Shown in pieces: positions 30,275-39,287 of a stretch of DNA of 64,000 bases (position 1 is its first letter; each line of letters opens with the position of its first letter). The position numbers and the translations under genes were made by a program. The notes under the pieces were generated by a model, which searched no databases, had not been told where the DNA came from, and was given only the letters and a program-made list of their open reading frames with translations. The DNA comes from Stagnimonas sp965279705 (GTDB taxonomy: Bacteria > Pseudomonadota > Gammaproteobacteria > Nevskiales > Nevskiaceae): the NCBI GenBank assembly GCA_965279705.1, contig OZ257257.1, positions 1,736,001 to 1,800,000 on the forward strand. Direction: 5' to 3'.

Positions 30275-30426
30275 GACAAGGCATGGAGATCGCCCCAGCT
30301 AACCGCGTACGTTGCGAACCACGTTGATCTAACGTGGCCAGCAGCTTCCCAATGTGCGGTTGCGATCCGCTGGGGCGGCCGTAGAGCCACCAGTTTGCAC
30401 GCACTGGGCCAGCTAAGTCCCTGAAA
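30275..30426. other. intergenic stretch upstream of nasT with one palindrome
   Basis: Nothing coding is visible. CCACGTT (30319-30325) and AACGTGG (30331-30337) form a perfect inverted repeat with a 5-base centre, 45-63 bp upstream of the sigma-54 -24 element. It could be an operator, but it does not match the NtrC consensus and the distance is short. Confidence 0.4.
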
Positions 30427-30462
30427 CAAAAAGCCCCCGGGAGCTTTTGGCTGCCGAGGGCT
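30427..30462 (-). terminator. intrinsic terminator of tRNA-Val
   Basis: On the minus strand AGCCCTCGG (30462-30454) pairs with CCGGGGGCT (30440-30432), with one wobble, followed by a T-run. It lies 15 bp after the tRNA 3' end. Confidence 0.85.
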
Positions 30463-30476
30463 TGATGCTGAAAAGT

Positions 30477-30551
30477 TGGTGGACAAAGAGGGTTTCGAAC
30501 CCCCGACCCCCGCCGTGTGAAGGCGATGCTCTACCACTGAGCTATTTGTCC
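30477..30551 (-). tRNA. tRNA-Val (anticodon CAC)
   Basis: The minus strand folds into a standard 75-nt tRNA with the CCA end encoded: acceptor stem GGACAAA/TTTGTCC, D-arm TAGCTCAGTGGTAGAGCA, anticodon stem-loop TCGCC-TTCACAC-GGCGG giving anticodon CAC (reads GTG), and T-arm GGTTCGAAACC. A terminator follows. Confidence 0.96.
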
Positions 30552-30633
30552 GGTTGCTGCTGATTTGATGCCGAAAATCGGCGGCAAATCAAGGGCGCGC
30601 ATAGTAGTCAGCGCGCCCAGTGCCGTCAATGCG

Positions 30634-31959
30634 TCAGACCGGCGCGCGGCCAATGCTGTAATAGGTGAAGCCGGCTTTTTTCGCGTGCAGCGGATCGTAC
30701 TGGTTACGGCCGTCGAAGATCACCGGCTTGTTGAGCAGGCGCGCAAGGCTTGCGAAGTTGGGAGACTGGAAGATGCGCCATTCCGTCACCAGCGCCAGTG
30801 CGTCCGCACCCTGTGCGGCATCTTCGGGGGACTTGGCCAGATACAGGTCAGGGCGCTCGCCGTAGATCTTCGATGTTTCGTGCATGGCCACCGGATCGTA
30901 AGCGCGCACCTTGGCACCGGCGGCCCAGAGTGCTTCCATCAGCACGCGGCTGGGGGCTTCGCGCATGTCGTCGGTGCGCGGCTTGAAGGCCAGGCCCCAG
31001 AGCGCGAAGGTCATGCCGCGGATATCGCCGAAGTGCGATTTGATCTTGGCGAACAGCAGGTGCTTCTGCAGGTCGTTCACGTCTTCCACCCCTTGCAGCA
31101 CGCTGGCCTTGAAGCCGACGTCCTCCGCCATGTGGATCAGCGCTTTCACATCCTTGGGAAAACAACTGCCGCCATAGCCGCAACCGGGGTAGATGAACTG
31201 GTAGCCGATGCGCGGATCGCTGCCGATGCCGATGCGCACTTTCTCGATATCTGCACCGAGCTTCTCGGCCAGATTGGCCATCTCGTTCATGAAGCTGATC
31301 TTGGTCGCCAGCATGGCGTTGGCGGTGTACTTGGTCATCTCGGACGAGCGCACGTCCATCACCACCAGGCGGTCGCGGTTGCGGTTGAAGGGCACGTACA
31401 GCGCGTGCATGGCATCGGTTGCACGGGCATTGCTGGTGCCGATGACGATGCGATCCGGCTTGGTGAAATCGGCAATGGCCGCGCCTTCTTTCAGGAACTC
31501 CGGGTTGCTCACCACATCGAACTCGTGCGCCGCATTGCGCCCGGCCAGCTCGGCGGTGATGGCCGCATGGACACGGTCCGCAGTGCCGACCGGCACGGTG
31601 GATTTGCCGACGATCACGCGGTAGCCATCCATGTATTTGCCGATGGACTTGGCCACCGCCAGCACGTATTGCATATCGGCAGAGCCATCTTCAGAGGGAG
31701 GGGTGCCGACGGCGATGAACTGATAGAGGCCGTGGCGCGCACCTTCCTCCGCCGAGGTGGTGAACTTGATGCGGCCTTCCTCGTAGTTCTTCTTCAGCAT
31801 CTCCGAGAGGCCCGGCTCATAGATGGGCGATTCACCGCGCTTGAGCATGGCGACCTTGTTGGCATCCACATCCACACACAGCACATCGTTGCCGACATCT
31901 GCGAAGCACACGGCGGTGACTAGGCCGACGTAGCCGGAACCAAAGATCGTGATGTTCAA
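30634..31959 (-). CDS. ugd: UDP-glucose 6-dehydrogenase
   Basis: The 441-residue enzyme oxidises UDP-glucose to UDP-glucuronate for surface polysaccharides. It has an amino-terminal NAD fold (GSGYVGLVTAVCFADVG), the catalytic Cys in GCGYGGSCFPKD and the C-terminal FDGRNQYDP motif. It is transcribed alone, divergent from the patatin gene. Its substrate is made by the GalU encoded at 54846-55748. The region upstream has an AT-rich stretch (TACAAT near 32000) that may be a -10 element. Confidence 0.94.
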   Translation of the reverse strand: MNITIFGSGYVGLVTAVCFADVGNDVLCVDVDANKVAMLKRGESPIYEPGLSEMLKKNYEEGRIKFTTSAEEGARHGLYQFIAVGTPPSEDGSADMQYVLAVAKSIGKYMDGYRVIVGKSTVPVGTADRVHAAITAELAGRNAAHEFDVVSNPEFLKEGAAIADFTKPDRIVIGTSNARATDAMHALYVPFNRNRDRLVVMDVRSSEMTKYTANAMLATKISFMNEMANLAEKLGADIEKVRIGIGSDPRIGYQFIYPGCGYGGSCFPKDVKALIHMAEDVGFKASVLQGVEDVNDLQKHLLFAKIKSHFGDIRGMTFALWGLAFKPRTDDMREAPSRVLMEALWAAGAKVRAYDPVAMHETSKIYGERPDLYLAKSPEDAAQGADALALVTEWRIFQSPNFASLARLLNKPVIFDGRNQYDPLHAKKAGFTYYSIGRAPV

Positions 31960-32031
31960 AACGCGCTCCAGAAAAAGAAAAAACCAATTCTTATATTGTA
32001 ACGATCGAGCTGGAGAAGCTAACGGCTAAGG

Positions 32032-33588
32032 TTGTTTGAACGCCACCACTCCCGCACCATTGAGTCTCGTTATGAGGAGCTGGAGCTAGAAATGGATCGA
32101 TTCGAGCGCGAATGCGTCACCGCCATGCAGCAGGCCACTGATTACGCCGGCTGGCGCGAGGCTGCGGCCGAGCTGGACCGCCGCGAAGGTCTGGATGCCT
32201 GGCGAGAAGAGGATGCCAGCGACGATTACGACTGGCGCCTGGTGCGCTCGCGCCTCAGGCAGATTCGCCAGTATCGGGAAGAGGGTGCGCATCGTCAGAT
32301 GATTCATCACCTGCGCCAGGGCCTGCACTGGAACCTCGGCAACACCGGCAACACCGTGCTGTACGGCGTCGCCCGGGTCGGCACCAAGAAACTGGTCACC
32401 GATTACCTGCAAGGTGTCTGCGATGCGCTGGAACACATTGCCGACCTGCCGGATTCGGATTTCAGCCACGTCGAGAAGCTGCGCTTTTTTCACGATGTGG
32501 CGCTCTCGTATGGTCGCTCGGCGTTGATGCTTTCAGGCGGTGCGACGCTGGGGCTGTTCCATGTCGGCGTGGTGAAGGCGCTGTTCCGCGAAAATCTGTT
32601 GCCGCTGGTGCTGTCCGGCTCATCGGCCGGCTCTGTCGTTGCCGCCACCGTCGGCAGCCGCACGCCGGAAGAAGCCGAAGAACTGATGGACCCGGCAATG
32701 GCCTATTACCATTTCTGGCGGGTGCTGCCGCTCAAGCACATGCTGCGCCGCCGCGCGTTGATGGACGCCAACCAGCTCAAGCGCGCCATTGCCAAGAACG
32801 TGCACGACCTCACGTTTGAAGAGGCGCATGCGCGCTCGGGCCGCATCGTCAACATCACCGTCTCGCCGGCCGGCAGCAACCAGGCACCTCGCCTGCTCAA
32901 CTATCTGACTTTTCCCTTCCTCTACATGCGCGAGGCGGTACTGGCCTCCTGCGCGGTGCCGGTGTTGTTCCCGCCCGTGATGCTGATGACGCGCGGCGAA
33001 GACGGTGAGCGCACGCCCTACATGCCGCTATTGCGTTGGAACGACGGCTCGCTGATGAGCGACCTGCCCATGCTGCGTCTGCGCCGCCTGCACAACGTCA
33101 ACCACTTCATCGTCAGCCAGACCAATCCGCATGTGCTGCCGTTCGTGTCGCGCGGTGAAGGTTCGCGCGGGCTCATCAATGGCACCCGGGATTTGACCTA
33201 TACCGCTGCCAAGGGCATCGCCACGGGCGCGCTCAATTTTGCGCGCGCCAACATCCCGTTTGCGGGCTTGCGCCAGCCGCTGGATACCGCTGCCGGCCTC
33301 CTCGACCAGGACTATCGCGGGCACATCAACATCGTCCCTGAGGTGAGCTTGTGGCGCTATGCCAACGTCACCAGCAACCCGACGCTGGAGAGCATCACGC
33401 GCTTCATGCTCGAAGGCGAGCGCGCCACCTGGCCGCGCATGGAGATGATCCGCAACCAGACGGTGGTCGCGCAGACACTCGATCGCTTGCTGGCAAAGGT
33501 CGAGGGCGCTGCCAACGCAGCGCCCATCATCGCCGCGACGCGACCCAAGAACGGCAAGCCCGGGCTGCGCGTCGTGCGCAGCAAATAG
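32032..33588 (+). CDS. patatin-like phospholipase with DUF3336 domain
   Basis: In this 518-residue protein the amino-terminal 120 residues match the DUF3336 region seen in eukaryote-type TAG lipases. The patatin domain follows, with the oxyanion loop SGGATLGLFHVG, the nucleophile Ser in GSSAG (about residue 204) and the second dyad residue in the DGSLMSDLP motif (about 342). It should hydrolyse acyl glycerols or phospholipids at the inner membrane. The frame opens at 32032; an ATG 20 codons later is possible. No operon partners. Confidence 0.87.
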   Translation: MFERHHSRTIESRYEELELEMDRFERECVTAMQQATDYAGWREAAAELDRREGLDAWREEDASDDYDWRLVRSRLRQIRQYREEGAHRQMIHHLRQGLHWNLGNTGNTVLYGVARVGTKKLVTDYLQGVCDALEHIADLPDSDFSHVEKLRFFHDVALSYGRSALMLSGGATLGLFHVGVVKALFRENLLPLVLSGSSAGSVVAATVGSRTPEEAEELMDPAMAYYHFWRVLPLKHMLRRRALMDANQLKRAIAKNVHDLTFEEAHARSGRIVNITVSPAGSNQAPRLLNYLTFPFLYMREAVLASCAVPVLFPPVMLMTRGEDGERTPYMPLLRWNDGSLMSDLPMLRLRRLHNVNHFIVSQTNPHVLPFVSRGEGSRGLINGTRDLTYTAAKGIATGALNFARANIPFAGLRQPLDTAAGLLDQDYRGHINIVPEVSLWRYANVTSNPTLESITRFMLEGERATWPRMEMIRNQTVVAQTLDRLLAKVEGAANAAPIIAATRPKNGKPGLRVVRSK

Positions 33589-33597
33589 GCTATCGCG

Positions 33598-34005
33598 CTA
33601 CTTACGCCGGTATTCGCCGTCGAGGGTCACTGGCTTCTTGAGATCAGGCCGAGCTTGAGCAACCGTGGCTGAGAGCCGCTCGCCAAGGCGCTTCTTGATG
33701 CCCGCGCCGCTGATAATGAGGCTCACTGCCAGGATGTCGGTGATGAAGCCGGGCAGGATGAAGAGCAGGCCCGCGAACGCCGTGATGAGCCCCTGAAAAA
33801 TCTCCGCCGCTGGCAGCTCGCCGCGTTGCACAGCGATGCGCACGCGGGCAATGGCGGTGAGGCCGCCGCGCGCAATCATCCAGCCGCCGAGAATCGCCGC
33901 ACCCAGCAGCCACAAGACTACAAAAGTGCCGCCGAAACGCTCGGTCATCCGCAGGATTCCCCAGGTTTCTGCACCGATGAAGAGGATGAGAACAATGAAC
34001 GGCAT
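33598..34005 (-). CDS. fxsA: FxsA-family membrane protein
   Basis: The 135-residue protein has three to four hydrophobic segments (PFIVLILFIGAETWGIL, FVVLWLLGAAILGGWMI, the amphipathic GLITAFAGLLFILPGFITD) and a basic tail. This is the FxsA pattern; in E. coli overexpressed FxsA spares F-plasmid cells from T7 exclusion, but its normal job is unclear. It lies 2 bp after the valS stop, so it is probably cotranscribed. Confidence 0.85.
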   Translation of the reverse strand: MPFIVLILFIGAETWGILRMTERFGGTFVVLWLLGAAILGGWMIARGGLTAIARVRIAVQRGELPAAEIFQGLITAFAGLLFILPGFITDILAVSLIISGAGIKKRLGERLSATVAQARPDLKKPVTLDGEYRRK

Positions 34006-34007
34006 GG

Positions 34008-36857
34008 CTACAGGGCCTCGATCTTTTTGGACTGCAATTTCAGCGCGTCGAGATCACGCGACTGCTGCGCGATGAGGTCGTGGGTTTTCTGTTGCACGGC
34101 CGGCGGTGCCTTGCCGAAGTTGGGGTTTTCGAGCTTGCTGGTGTTGAGCTTGAGATCGCTTTCCAGTTTGGCGATCTGCTTGGCCAGACGCGCCAGCTCT
34201 GCACCCTTATCGATAAGCCCCGCCATCGGCACCAGCAGTTTCATTTCGCCCAGCAAGGCGGTCGAAGATTCTGGCGCCTCTTCACCCACCGCCAAGATCT
34301 TCGGTGCTTCCACGCGTGCCAAGAAGCCGATGCTGCCCGCCATCGCCGCGATGCGTGCGGCATCGGTGGCGCCTACATTCTGGATCAGCAGTGGCAGCAC
34401 CTTGCCGGGTGAGATATCCATCTGCGCGCGAATCTGCCGCACGCCGAGGATGAAGCCCTTCAGCCACTCGATGTCGGCCTCGGCCGCCTCGTCGATGCGC
34501 TCTGGCACCGCGATGGGATAGGGCTGAGTCATCAGCGTGAAGAACTTGCCTTCGACTGGCACCTTGCCCGCGAGCGGGGCCACCTTCTGCCAGATTTCTT
34601 CGGTGACGAAGGGCATCAGCGGGTGCAACAGGCGCAGCCACACTTCGAGCACGCGCACCAGTGTGCGGCGGGTGCCGCGCTGTTCTTCCGGAGTGCCGTT
34701 GAGTAGCGCCGGTTTGCTGAGTTCCAGATACCAGTCGCAGTATTCGTTCCAAATGAATTGATAGAGCGCGGTGCTGAGCAGATCGAAGCGGTAGCTGGCG
34801 AAATGCTGTGCGGCTTCGGCTTCGAGACGTTGCAGCTTCGAGATGATCCAGCGGTCGGCACTGCTCAACACCACCTCGCCTTCGAGCGAAGGCGGCATGA
34901 GTGCCGCACCGGTCTCGCCATCAATCGCACCAAGGTTCATCAGCACGAAGCGCGAGGCGTTCCAGATCTTGTTGCAGAAGTTGCGATAGCCCTCGGCGCG
35001 ACCGGCATCGAAGCGCACGTCGCGGCCTTGCGTCGCCAGTGCAGCAAAGGTGAAGCGCAGCGCATCCACACCCACGGGTGCGATGCCCTTGGGGTAGTCC
35101 TTGCGGGTCTTGTTCTCGATCTTCGGCGCGGTCTCCGGTTTCATCAGGCCGGTGGTGCGCTTCTTCACCAGGTCTTCGAGCGCGATGCCGTCGACCACGT
35201 CGAGCGGGTCGAGCACATTACCCTTGGACTTCGACATCTTGTTGCCTTCGGGGTCGCGCACCAGGCCGGTGATGTAGACCTCCTTGAACGGCACGTCCTG
35301 CATGAAGTGCTGCCCCATCATCACCATGCGGGCGACCCAGAAGAAGATGATGTCGAAGCCCGTCACCAGCACACTGCTGGGGTAGTACTTCGCAAGCTCT
35401 GGTGTGGCCTGCGGCCAGCCCAGGGTGGCCATCGGCCAGATATCCGAGCTAAACCAGGTGTCGAAGACGTCGTTGTCCTGCGTCAACATCACGTCGGCTT
35501 TGATGCCGTATTTACTACGCACTTCAGCCTCGTTGCGGGCGACGTAGACCTTGCCGTCGGCGTCGTACCAAGCCGGGATGCGATGGCCCCACCAGAGCTG
35601 ACGCGAGATGCACCAATCCTGGATGTTGTTGAGCCACTGGTTGTAGGTGTTCTTCCAGTTGTCCGGCACGAAGCCGATGCGGCCATCGGCCACGGCGGCG
35701 AGCGCAGGCTGCGTGATGGCTTTGAGCCCGCCCTTTCCGGGCTGGCCGTCACGGCGGGTTTCGCTGGTGAGGTCGACGAACCACTGGTCGGTGAGATAGG
35801 GCTCCAGAACCGCACCGCTGCGGTCGCCACGCGGCACCTTGAGTTTGTGGTCGTCGATTTTTTCGAGCAGGCCGGCGGCCTCGAGATCGATGACGATTTG
35901 CTTGCGGGCTGCGAAGCGGTCCAGCCCGGCGTAGGGCATGCCTTCGATGATGCTTGCCTCTTTGCTGAGCACGTTGATGAGCGGCAACTTGTGCCGCTGA
36001 CCGACGCCGTAGTCGTTGAAATCATGCGCCGGCGTGATCTTCACCACGCCCGTGCCGAACTCCCGCTCCACGAAATCATCCGCAATGACGGGGATGGTGC
36101 GATTGCACAGCGGCAGCGTCACGGTCTTGCCGATGAGGTGGGTGTAGCGCTCGTCTTCGGGATGCACCGCCACGGCGCTATCGCCCAGCAGCGTCTCCGG
36201 CCGCGTCGTCGCCACGATGAGATGGCCGGAGCCATCGGTCAGCGGATAGCGGATGTGCCAGAGCTTGCCGTTCTCCTCCTCGCTTACCACTTCCAGGTCC
36301 GAGATCGCGGTTTGCAGCACCGGGTCCCAGTTCACCAGGCGCTTGCCGCGATAGATCAGGCCCTGCTCGTGCAGCTTTACGAAGTGCTCGATCACCGCAT
36401 CGTTGTAGGCCGGGTCCATCGTGAAGGCCTCGCGGGACCAGTCCACGCTCGAACCCATGCGGCGAATCTGCTCGCTGATGGTGCCGGCGGAAAACTTCTT
36501 CCACTCCCAGACCTTCTCCAGAAACCTCTCGCGGCCCAGCTCGGCGCGGGTCGGCTCACCCGCAAGTTTGAGGTTGCGCTCCACCACCATCTGTGTGGCG
36601 ATGCCGGCGTGGTCGGTGCCGGGCTGCCAGAGCACGTCGCGGCCGCGCATGCGCGCGTGGCGGGTGAGGGCATCCATCACCGTGTGCTGAAAGGCGTGGC
36701 CCATGTGCAGCGTGCCGGTGACATTCGGCGGCGGGATCTGGATGCAGTAGGGCTCACCAGAGCCAGGTGCGTGCTGGCCGGCCTTGTAACAACCCTCGGC
36801 TTCCCAGGTGTTGCGCCAGCGGGCTTCGATGCTGGCGGGTTCGTAGGTTTTTTCCAT
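34008..36857 (-). CDS. valS: valine--tRNA ligase
   Basis: The 949-residue class I synthetase has NVTGTLHMGHAF (HIGH box) near residue 45 and NKMSKSKGN (KMSKS) near 550. An editing domain lies between them, and a C-terminal coiled-coil arm (ELARLAKQIAKLESDLKLNTSKL) precedes the end. Length and order are standard. It lies downstream of folD on the same strand, separated by a 125-bp gap with an inverted pair of dRS3-like repeats. Confidence 0.96.
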   Translation of the reverse strand: MEKTYEPASIEARWRNTWEAEGCYKAGQHAPGSGEPYCIQIPPPNVTGTLHMGHAFQHTVMDALTRHARMRGRDVLWQPGTDHAGIATQMVVERNLKLAGEPTRAELGRERFLEKVWEWKKFSAGTISEQIRRMGSSVDWSREAFTMDPAYNDAVIEHFVKLHEQGLIYRGKRLVNWDPVLQTAISDLEVVSEEENGKLWHIRYPLTDGSGHLIVATTRPETLLGDSAVAVHPEDERYTHLIGKTVTLPLCNRTIPVIADDFVEREFGTGVVKITPAHDFNDYGVGQRHKLPLINVLSKEASIIEGMPYAGLDRFAARKQIVIDLEAAGLLEKIDDHKLKVPRGDRSGAVLEPYLTDQWFVDLTSETRRDGQPGKGGLKAITQPALAAVADGRIGFVPDNWKNTYNQWLNNIQDWCISRQLWWGHRIPAWYDADGKVYVARNEAEVRSKYGIKADVMLTQDNDVFDTWFSSDIWPMATLGWPQATPELAKYYPSSVLVTGFDIIFFWVARMVMMGQHFMQDVPFKEVYITGLVRDPEGNKMSKSKGNVLDPLDVVDGIALEDLVKKRTTGLMKPETAPKIENKTRKDYPKGIAPVGVDALRFTFAALATQGRDVRFDAGRAEGYRNFCNKIWNASRFVLMNLGAIDGETGAALMPPSLEGEVVLSSADRWIISKLQRLEAEAAQHFASYRFDLLSTALYQFIWNEYCDWYLELSKPALLNGTPEEQRGTRRTLVRVLEVWLRLLHPLMPFVTEEIWQKVAPLAGKVPVEGKFFTLMTQPYPIAVPERIDEAAEADIEWLKGFILGVRQIRAQMDISPGKVLPLLIQNVGATDAARIAAMAGSIGFLARVEAPKILAVGEEAPESSTALLGEMKLLVPMAGLIDKGAELARLAKQIAKLESDLKLNTSKLENPNFGKAPPAVQQKTHDLIAQQSRDLDALKLQSKKIEAL

Positions 36858-36868
36858 TTTCTTTGCTT

Positions 36869-36977
36869 GTCATTCCCGCGCAGGCGGGAATCCAGGTGTG
36901 TGTGTTGATGTTGCCGCCGCAGGTTGAAAGCCAACCATGCTGCGCATGGCCTGGATTCCCGCCTGCGCGGGAATGAC
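36869..36977. repeat. inverted pair of dRS3-like repeats between folD and valS
   Basis: Two 28-bp units, 36869-36896 and 36950-36977, are perfect reverse complements. Each contains an ATTCCC-N8-GGGAAT core (36872-36891 and 36955-36974). They enclose 53 bp. The arrangement resembles a small non-autonomous element and could also form a long mRNA hairpin between folD and valS. Confidence 0.85.
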
Positions 36978-36982
36978 GAAAT

Positions 36983-37837
36983 CTATTGAGTGCGCGCGTT
37001 GGCGGCTTCGAGTGTGTTCTGCATCAGCATGGCGACGGTCATGGGGCCGACACCGCCGGGCACGGGGGTGATGAAGGCGGCACGCTGCTTCGCGGCCTCG
37101 AAATCGCAATCACCCACAAGACGGCCATCGGCCAGCCGGTTGATGCCAACATCAATCACCGTTGCACCGGGCTTGATCCAATCACCCTTGACGAAGCCCG
37201 GCTTGCCAACGGCGATGACGACGATATCTGCACGCGCCACTTCAGCAGCCACATCGGCCGTGAAGCGATGGCAGCAAGTGGCAGTGGCACCGGCCAGCAT
37301 CAGCTCCAGCATCATCGGTCGGCCGACGTGGTTGCTGGCACCCACCACCACGGCGGTGCGGCGCTTGAAGGTTTCGCCCGCGCTCTTCAGCAGCTCGATC
37401 ACGCCATAGGGCGTGCAGGGGCGCAGCACCGGCACGCGGCAGGCGAGGCGGCCGATGTTGTAGGGGTGAAAGCCATCGACATCCTTGGTGGGGCTGATGC
37501 GCTCGATCACCGCATTCGGGTCTATCTGGGCGGGCAGGGGCATCTGCACCAGGATGCCGTCCACGGCCTCGTCAGCATTGAGGCGGTCGATCTCGGCCAG
37601 CAGTTCGACTTGCGTCAGCGTGTCCGGGAAGTGCAGGGGCAGTGAAGTGATGCCCACGCGTTCGCAGGCCAGCCGCTTGTTGCGCACATAAACCTGCGAG
37701 GCGGGGTCACCGCCAACTAGCACGGTCACCAGTGCCGGTGCGCGGGCACCCGTCGCACGGCGCGCGGCAACGCCAGCGGCGACCCGATCCAGCACTTGCA
37801 GGGAGACGGCTTTGCCGTCGATGAGTTGGGCAGACAT
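36983..37837 (-). CDS. folD: bifunctional methylenetetrahydrofolate dehydrogenase/cyclohydrolase
   Basis: The 284-residue FolD has the substrate-binding YVRNKRLACERVGI segment with its catalytic Lys, the LVQMPLPAQID motif and the NADP-binding VVGASNHVGRPMMLELM region. It interconverts one-carbon folates in the cytoplasm. Length is standard. It is divergent from ccmA across a 174-bp gap with an inverted repeat. Confidence 0.95.
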   Translation of the reverse strand: MSAQLIDGKAVSLQVLDRVAAGVAARRATGARAPALVTVLVGGDPASQVYVRNKRLACERVGITSLPLHFPDTLTQVELLAEIDRLNADEAVDGILVQMPLPAQIDPNAVIERISPTKDVDGFHPYNIGRLACRVPVLRPCTPYGVIELLKSAGETFKRRTAVVVGASNHVGRPMMLELMLAGATATCCHRFTADVAAEVARADIVVIAVGKPGFVKGDWIKPGATVIDVGINRLADGRLVGDCDFEAAKQRAAFITPVPGGVGPMTVAMLMQNTLEAANARTQ

Positions 37838-37883
37838 GGGCGTTCACAGAAACGAGACCGCTATTTTACGGTGCTGCCCCCGC

Positions 37884-37998
37884 TAGACCCATTCCCAAAA
37901 GTTTTGTCTGCAAAGCACGTCTTGCGAGCCAGCATTGTTTGAGGCGGTCGATGTTGTTCTGCGGAGTGCAGCAGACAAACCTTTTAGGGCCCGGTCTA
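37884..37998. repeat. imperfect 28-bp inverted repeat pair between folD and ccmA
   Basis: The sequence 37884-37911 matches the reverse complement of 37971-37998 at about 22 of 28 positions, including a perfect TTTGTCTGC/GCAGACAAA end facing inward. The 59-bp centre is unremarkable. It may be a decayed insertion element or MITE. It lies in the shared promoter region of two divergent genes. Confidence 0.55.
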
Positions 37999-38011
37999 AA
38001 CTCCGTGCCCC

Positions 38012-38608
38012 ATGCAGCCCACCCCCGCCCTTGTTGTCGAAAACCTCGCCCTTGCGCGTGGCGATCGCACCTTGTTTGCTGGATTTTCACTGCGCATGGC
38101 GGCGGGCGAGGTGGTGCACCTTACCGGCCGCAATGGTGCGGGCAAGACCAGTCTGCTCGAAACCATCGCGGGTCTGCGCCAGCCGGAAGCAGGCCAGCTC
38201 AGCGTGCCGCCGCCCGAGCGATTGCACTGGATCGGCCACAAGAACGGCCTGCATCCGGCGCTGTCGGCGGTAGAGAACTTGCAGTTCTGGTGCGGGCTGA
38301 CTGGCGTCGATGCAGCCGGGATCGCGGTAGCGCTGGATCGCCTGCAACTCAAGGCCGCGCGGCATCGGCCCAGTCGCACGCTCTCCACCGGCCAGAAGCG
38401 GCGCACGGCACTCGCCCGCCTGCTGCTCTCACACCGACTGTGGTGGCTGCTGGACGAGCCACTGGCGGGGCTGGACGTGCAGGGCGCGACGCTGTTTGCC
38501 GAACTGGTGGCTGAGCATCGCACCGCCGGTGGTGCCTTGTTGCTCACTTCTCATCAGGCCCTGCCGCCTCGATGCGGGGTGATCCGCGATGTGGTGTTGA
38601 ACGCATGA
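38012..38608 (+). CDS. ccmA: haem exporter ATP-binding subunit CcmA
   Basis: The 198-residue ABC ATPase has a Walker A GRNGAGKTSLLE, an atypical signature LSTGQKRRTALARLLL normal for CcmA, and a Walker B with LLDEPLAGLD. With CcmB and CcmC it drives release of haem-loaded CcmE in cytochrome c maturation system I. It is the first gene of the ccm operon and overlaps ccmB by 4 bp. Confidence 0.93.
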   Translation: MQPTPALVVENLALARGDRTLFAGFSLRMAAGEVVHLTGRNGAGKTSLLETIAGLRQPEAGQLSVPPPERLHWIGHKNGLHPALSAVENLQFWCGLTGVDAAGIAVALDRLQLKAARHRPSRTLSTGQKRRTALARLLLSHRLWWLLDEPLAGLDVQGATLFAELVAEHRTAGGALLLTSHQALPPRCGVIRDVVLNA

Positions 38609-39282
38609 GTCTGCTCAAAGCCCTAAGCGCCACGCTGCTGCGTGAGCTGCGCCTTGCGGCACGTGCCCCCGCCGAGGCCGCGCAACCGCTGCTGTTTTAT
38701 GCACTGGTAGCGGCCATCTTCCCGCTCGGCGTGACCGCCAATGAGCCCAGCCTAGCCAGGTACGCGCCTGCCATCGTCTGGATCGCTGCACTTCTGGCCA
38801 GCTTGATGACCCTGGAGCGCGTGTTCCGCAGCGACTTCGATGACGGCACGCTGGAGCTGCTGGCCCTCGCCAATCCGCCATTGCCGCTGATCGTCGCCGC
38901 CAAGCTCGCCGCCCACTGGCTGATGAGCGGCTTGCCGCTGGCGCTGCTCGCTTGGCCCTTGGGCTTGGGGCTGGGTCTCAGTGCCGAAGCCGCCAAGGTG
39001 CTGGGCTTAAGCCTGCTACTCGGCACGCCAACACTGGTGCTGTTGGGTGGATTCGCCGCCGCGCTCACGGTGGGCCTGCCGCGCGCGGGCTTGCTGCTGC
39101 CCATCCTCGTGCTGCCCATGCTGGCACCCGTGCTGATCTTCGGCGCCGGTGCCGTGCGCATGGCTGCCGAGGGCCTGGACCCGGCGGCGCCCTTATACTT
39201 CCTCGCTGCCTTGCTGGTGCTTAGTGCCACGCTCGTCCCCTTCGCCTCGGCAGCGGCCCTGCGCAACGCCCTTGAATCCTGA
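38605..39282 (+). CDS. ccmB: haem exporter membrane subunit CcmB
   Basis: The 225-residue membrane protein has about six helices. The family segment LERVFRSDFDDGTLELLALAN is between helices 2 and 3. The ATG at 38605 overlaps the ccmA stop (ATGA). It is the permease partner of CcmA. Confidence 0.93.
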   Translation: MSLLKALSATLLRELRLAARAPAEAAQPLLFYALVAAIFPLGVTANEPSLARYAPAIVWIAALLASLMTLERVFRSDFDDGTLELLALANPPLPLIVAAKLAAHWLMSGLPLALLAWPLGLGLGLSAEAAKVLGLSLLLGTPTLVLLGGFAAALTVGLPRAGLLLPILVLPMLAPVLIFGAGAVRMAAEGLDPAAPLYFLAALLVLSATLVPFASAAALRNALES

Positions 39283-39287
39283 TTGAG

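Noticed and set aside
30319..30337. CCACGTT-N5-AACGTGG palindrome as an NtrC site upstream of nasT
   Set aside because: It does not resemble the TGCACC-N5-GGTGCA consensus and lies closer to the promoter than usual enhancer sites. Recorded only as a palindrome.
34758..36908. A 716-codon plus-strand open frame opposite valS
   Set aside because: It mirrors valS codons, contains no domain I recognise and lacks initiation signals.
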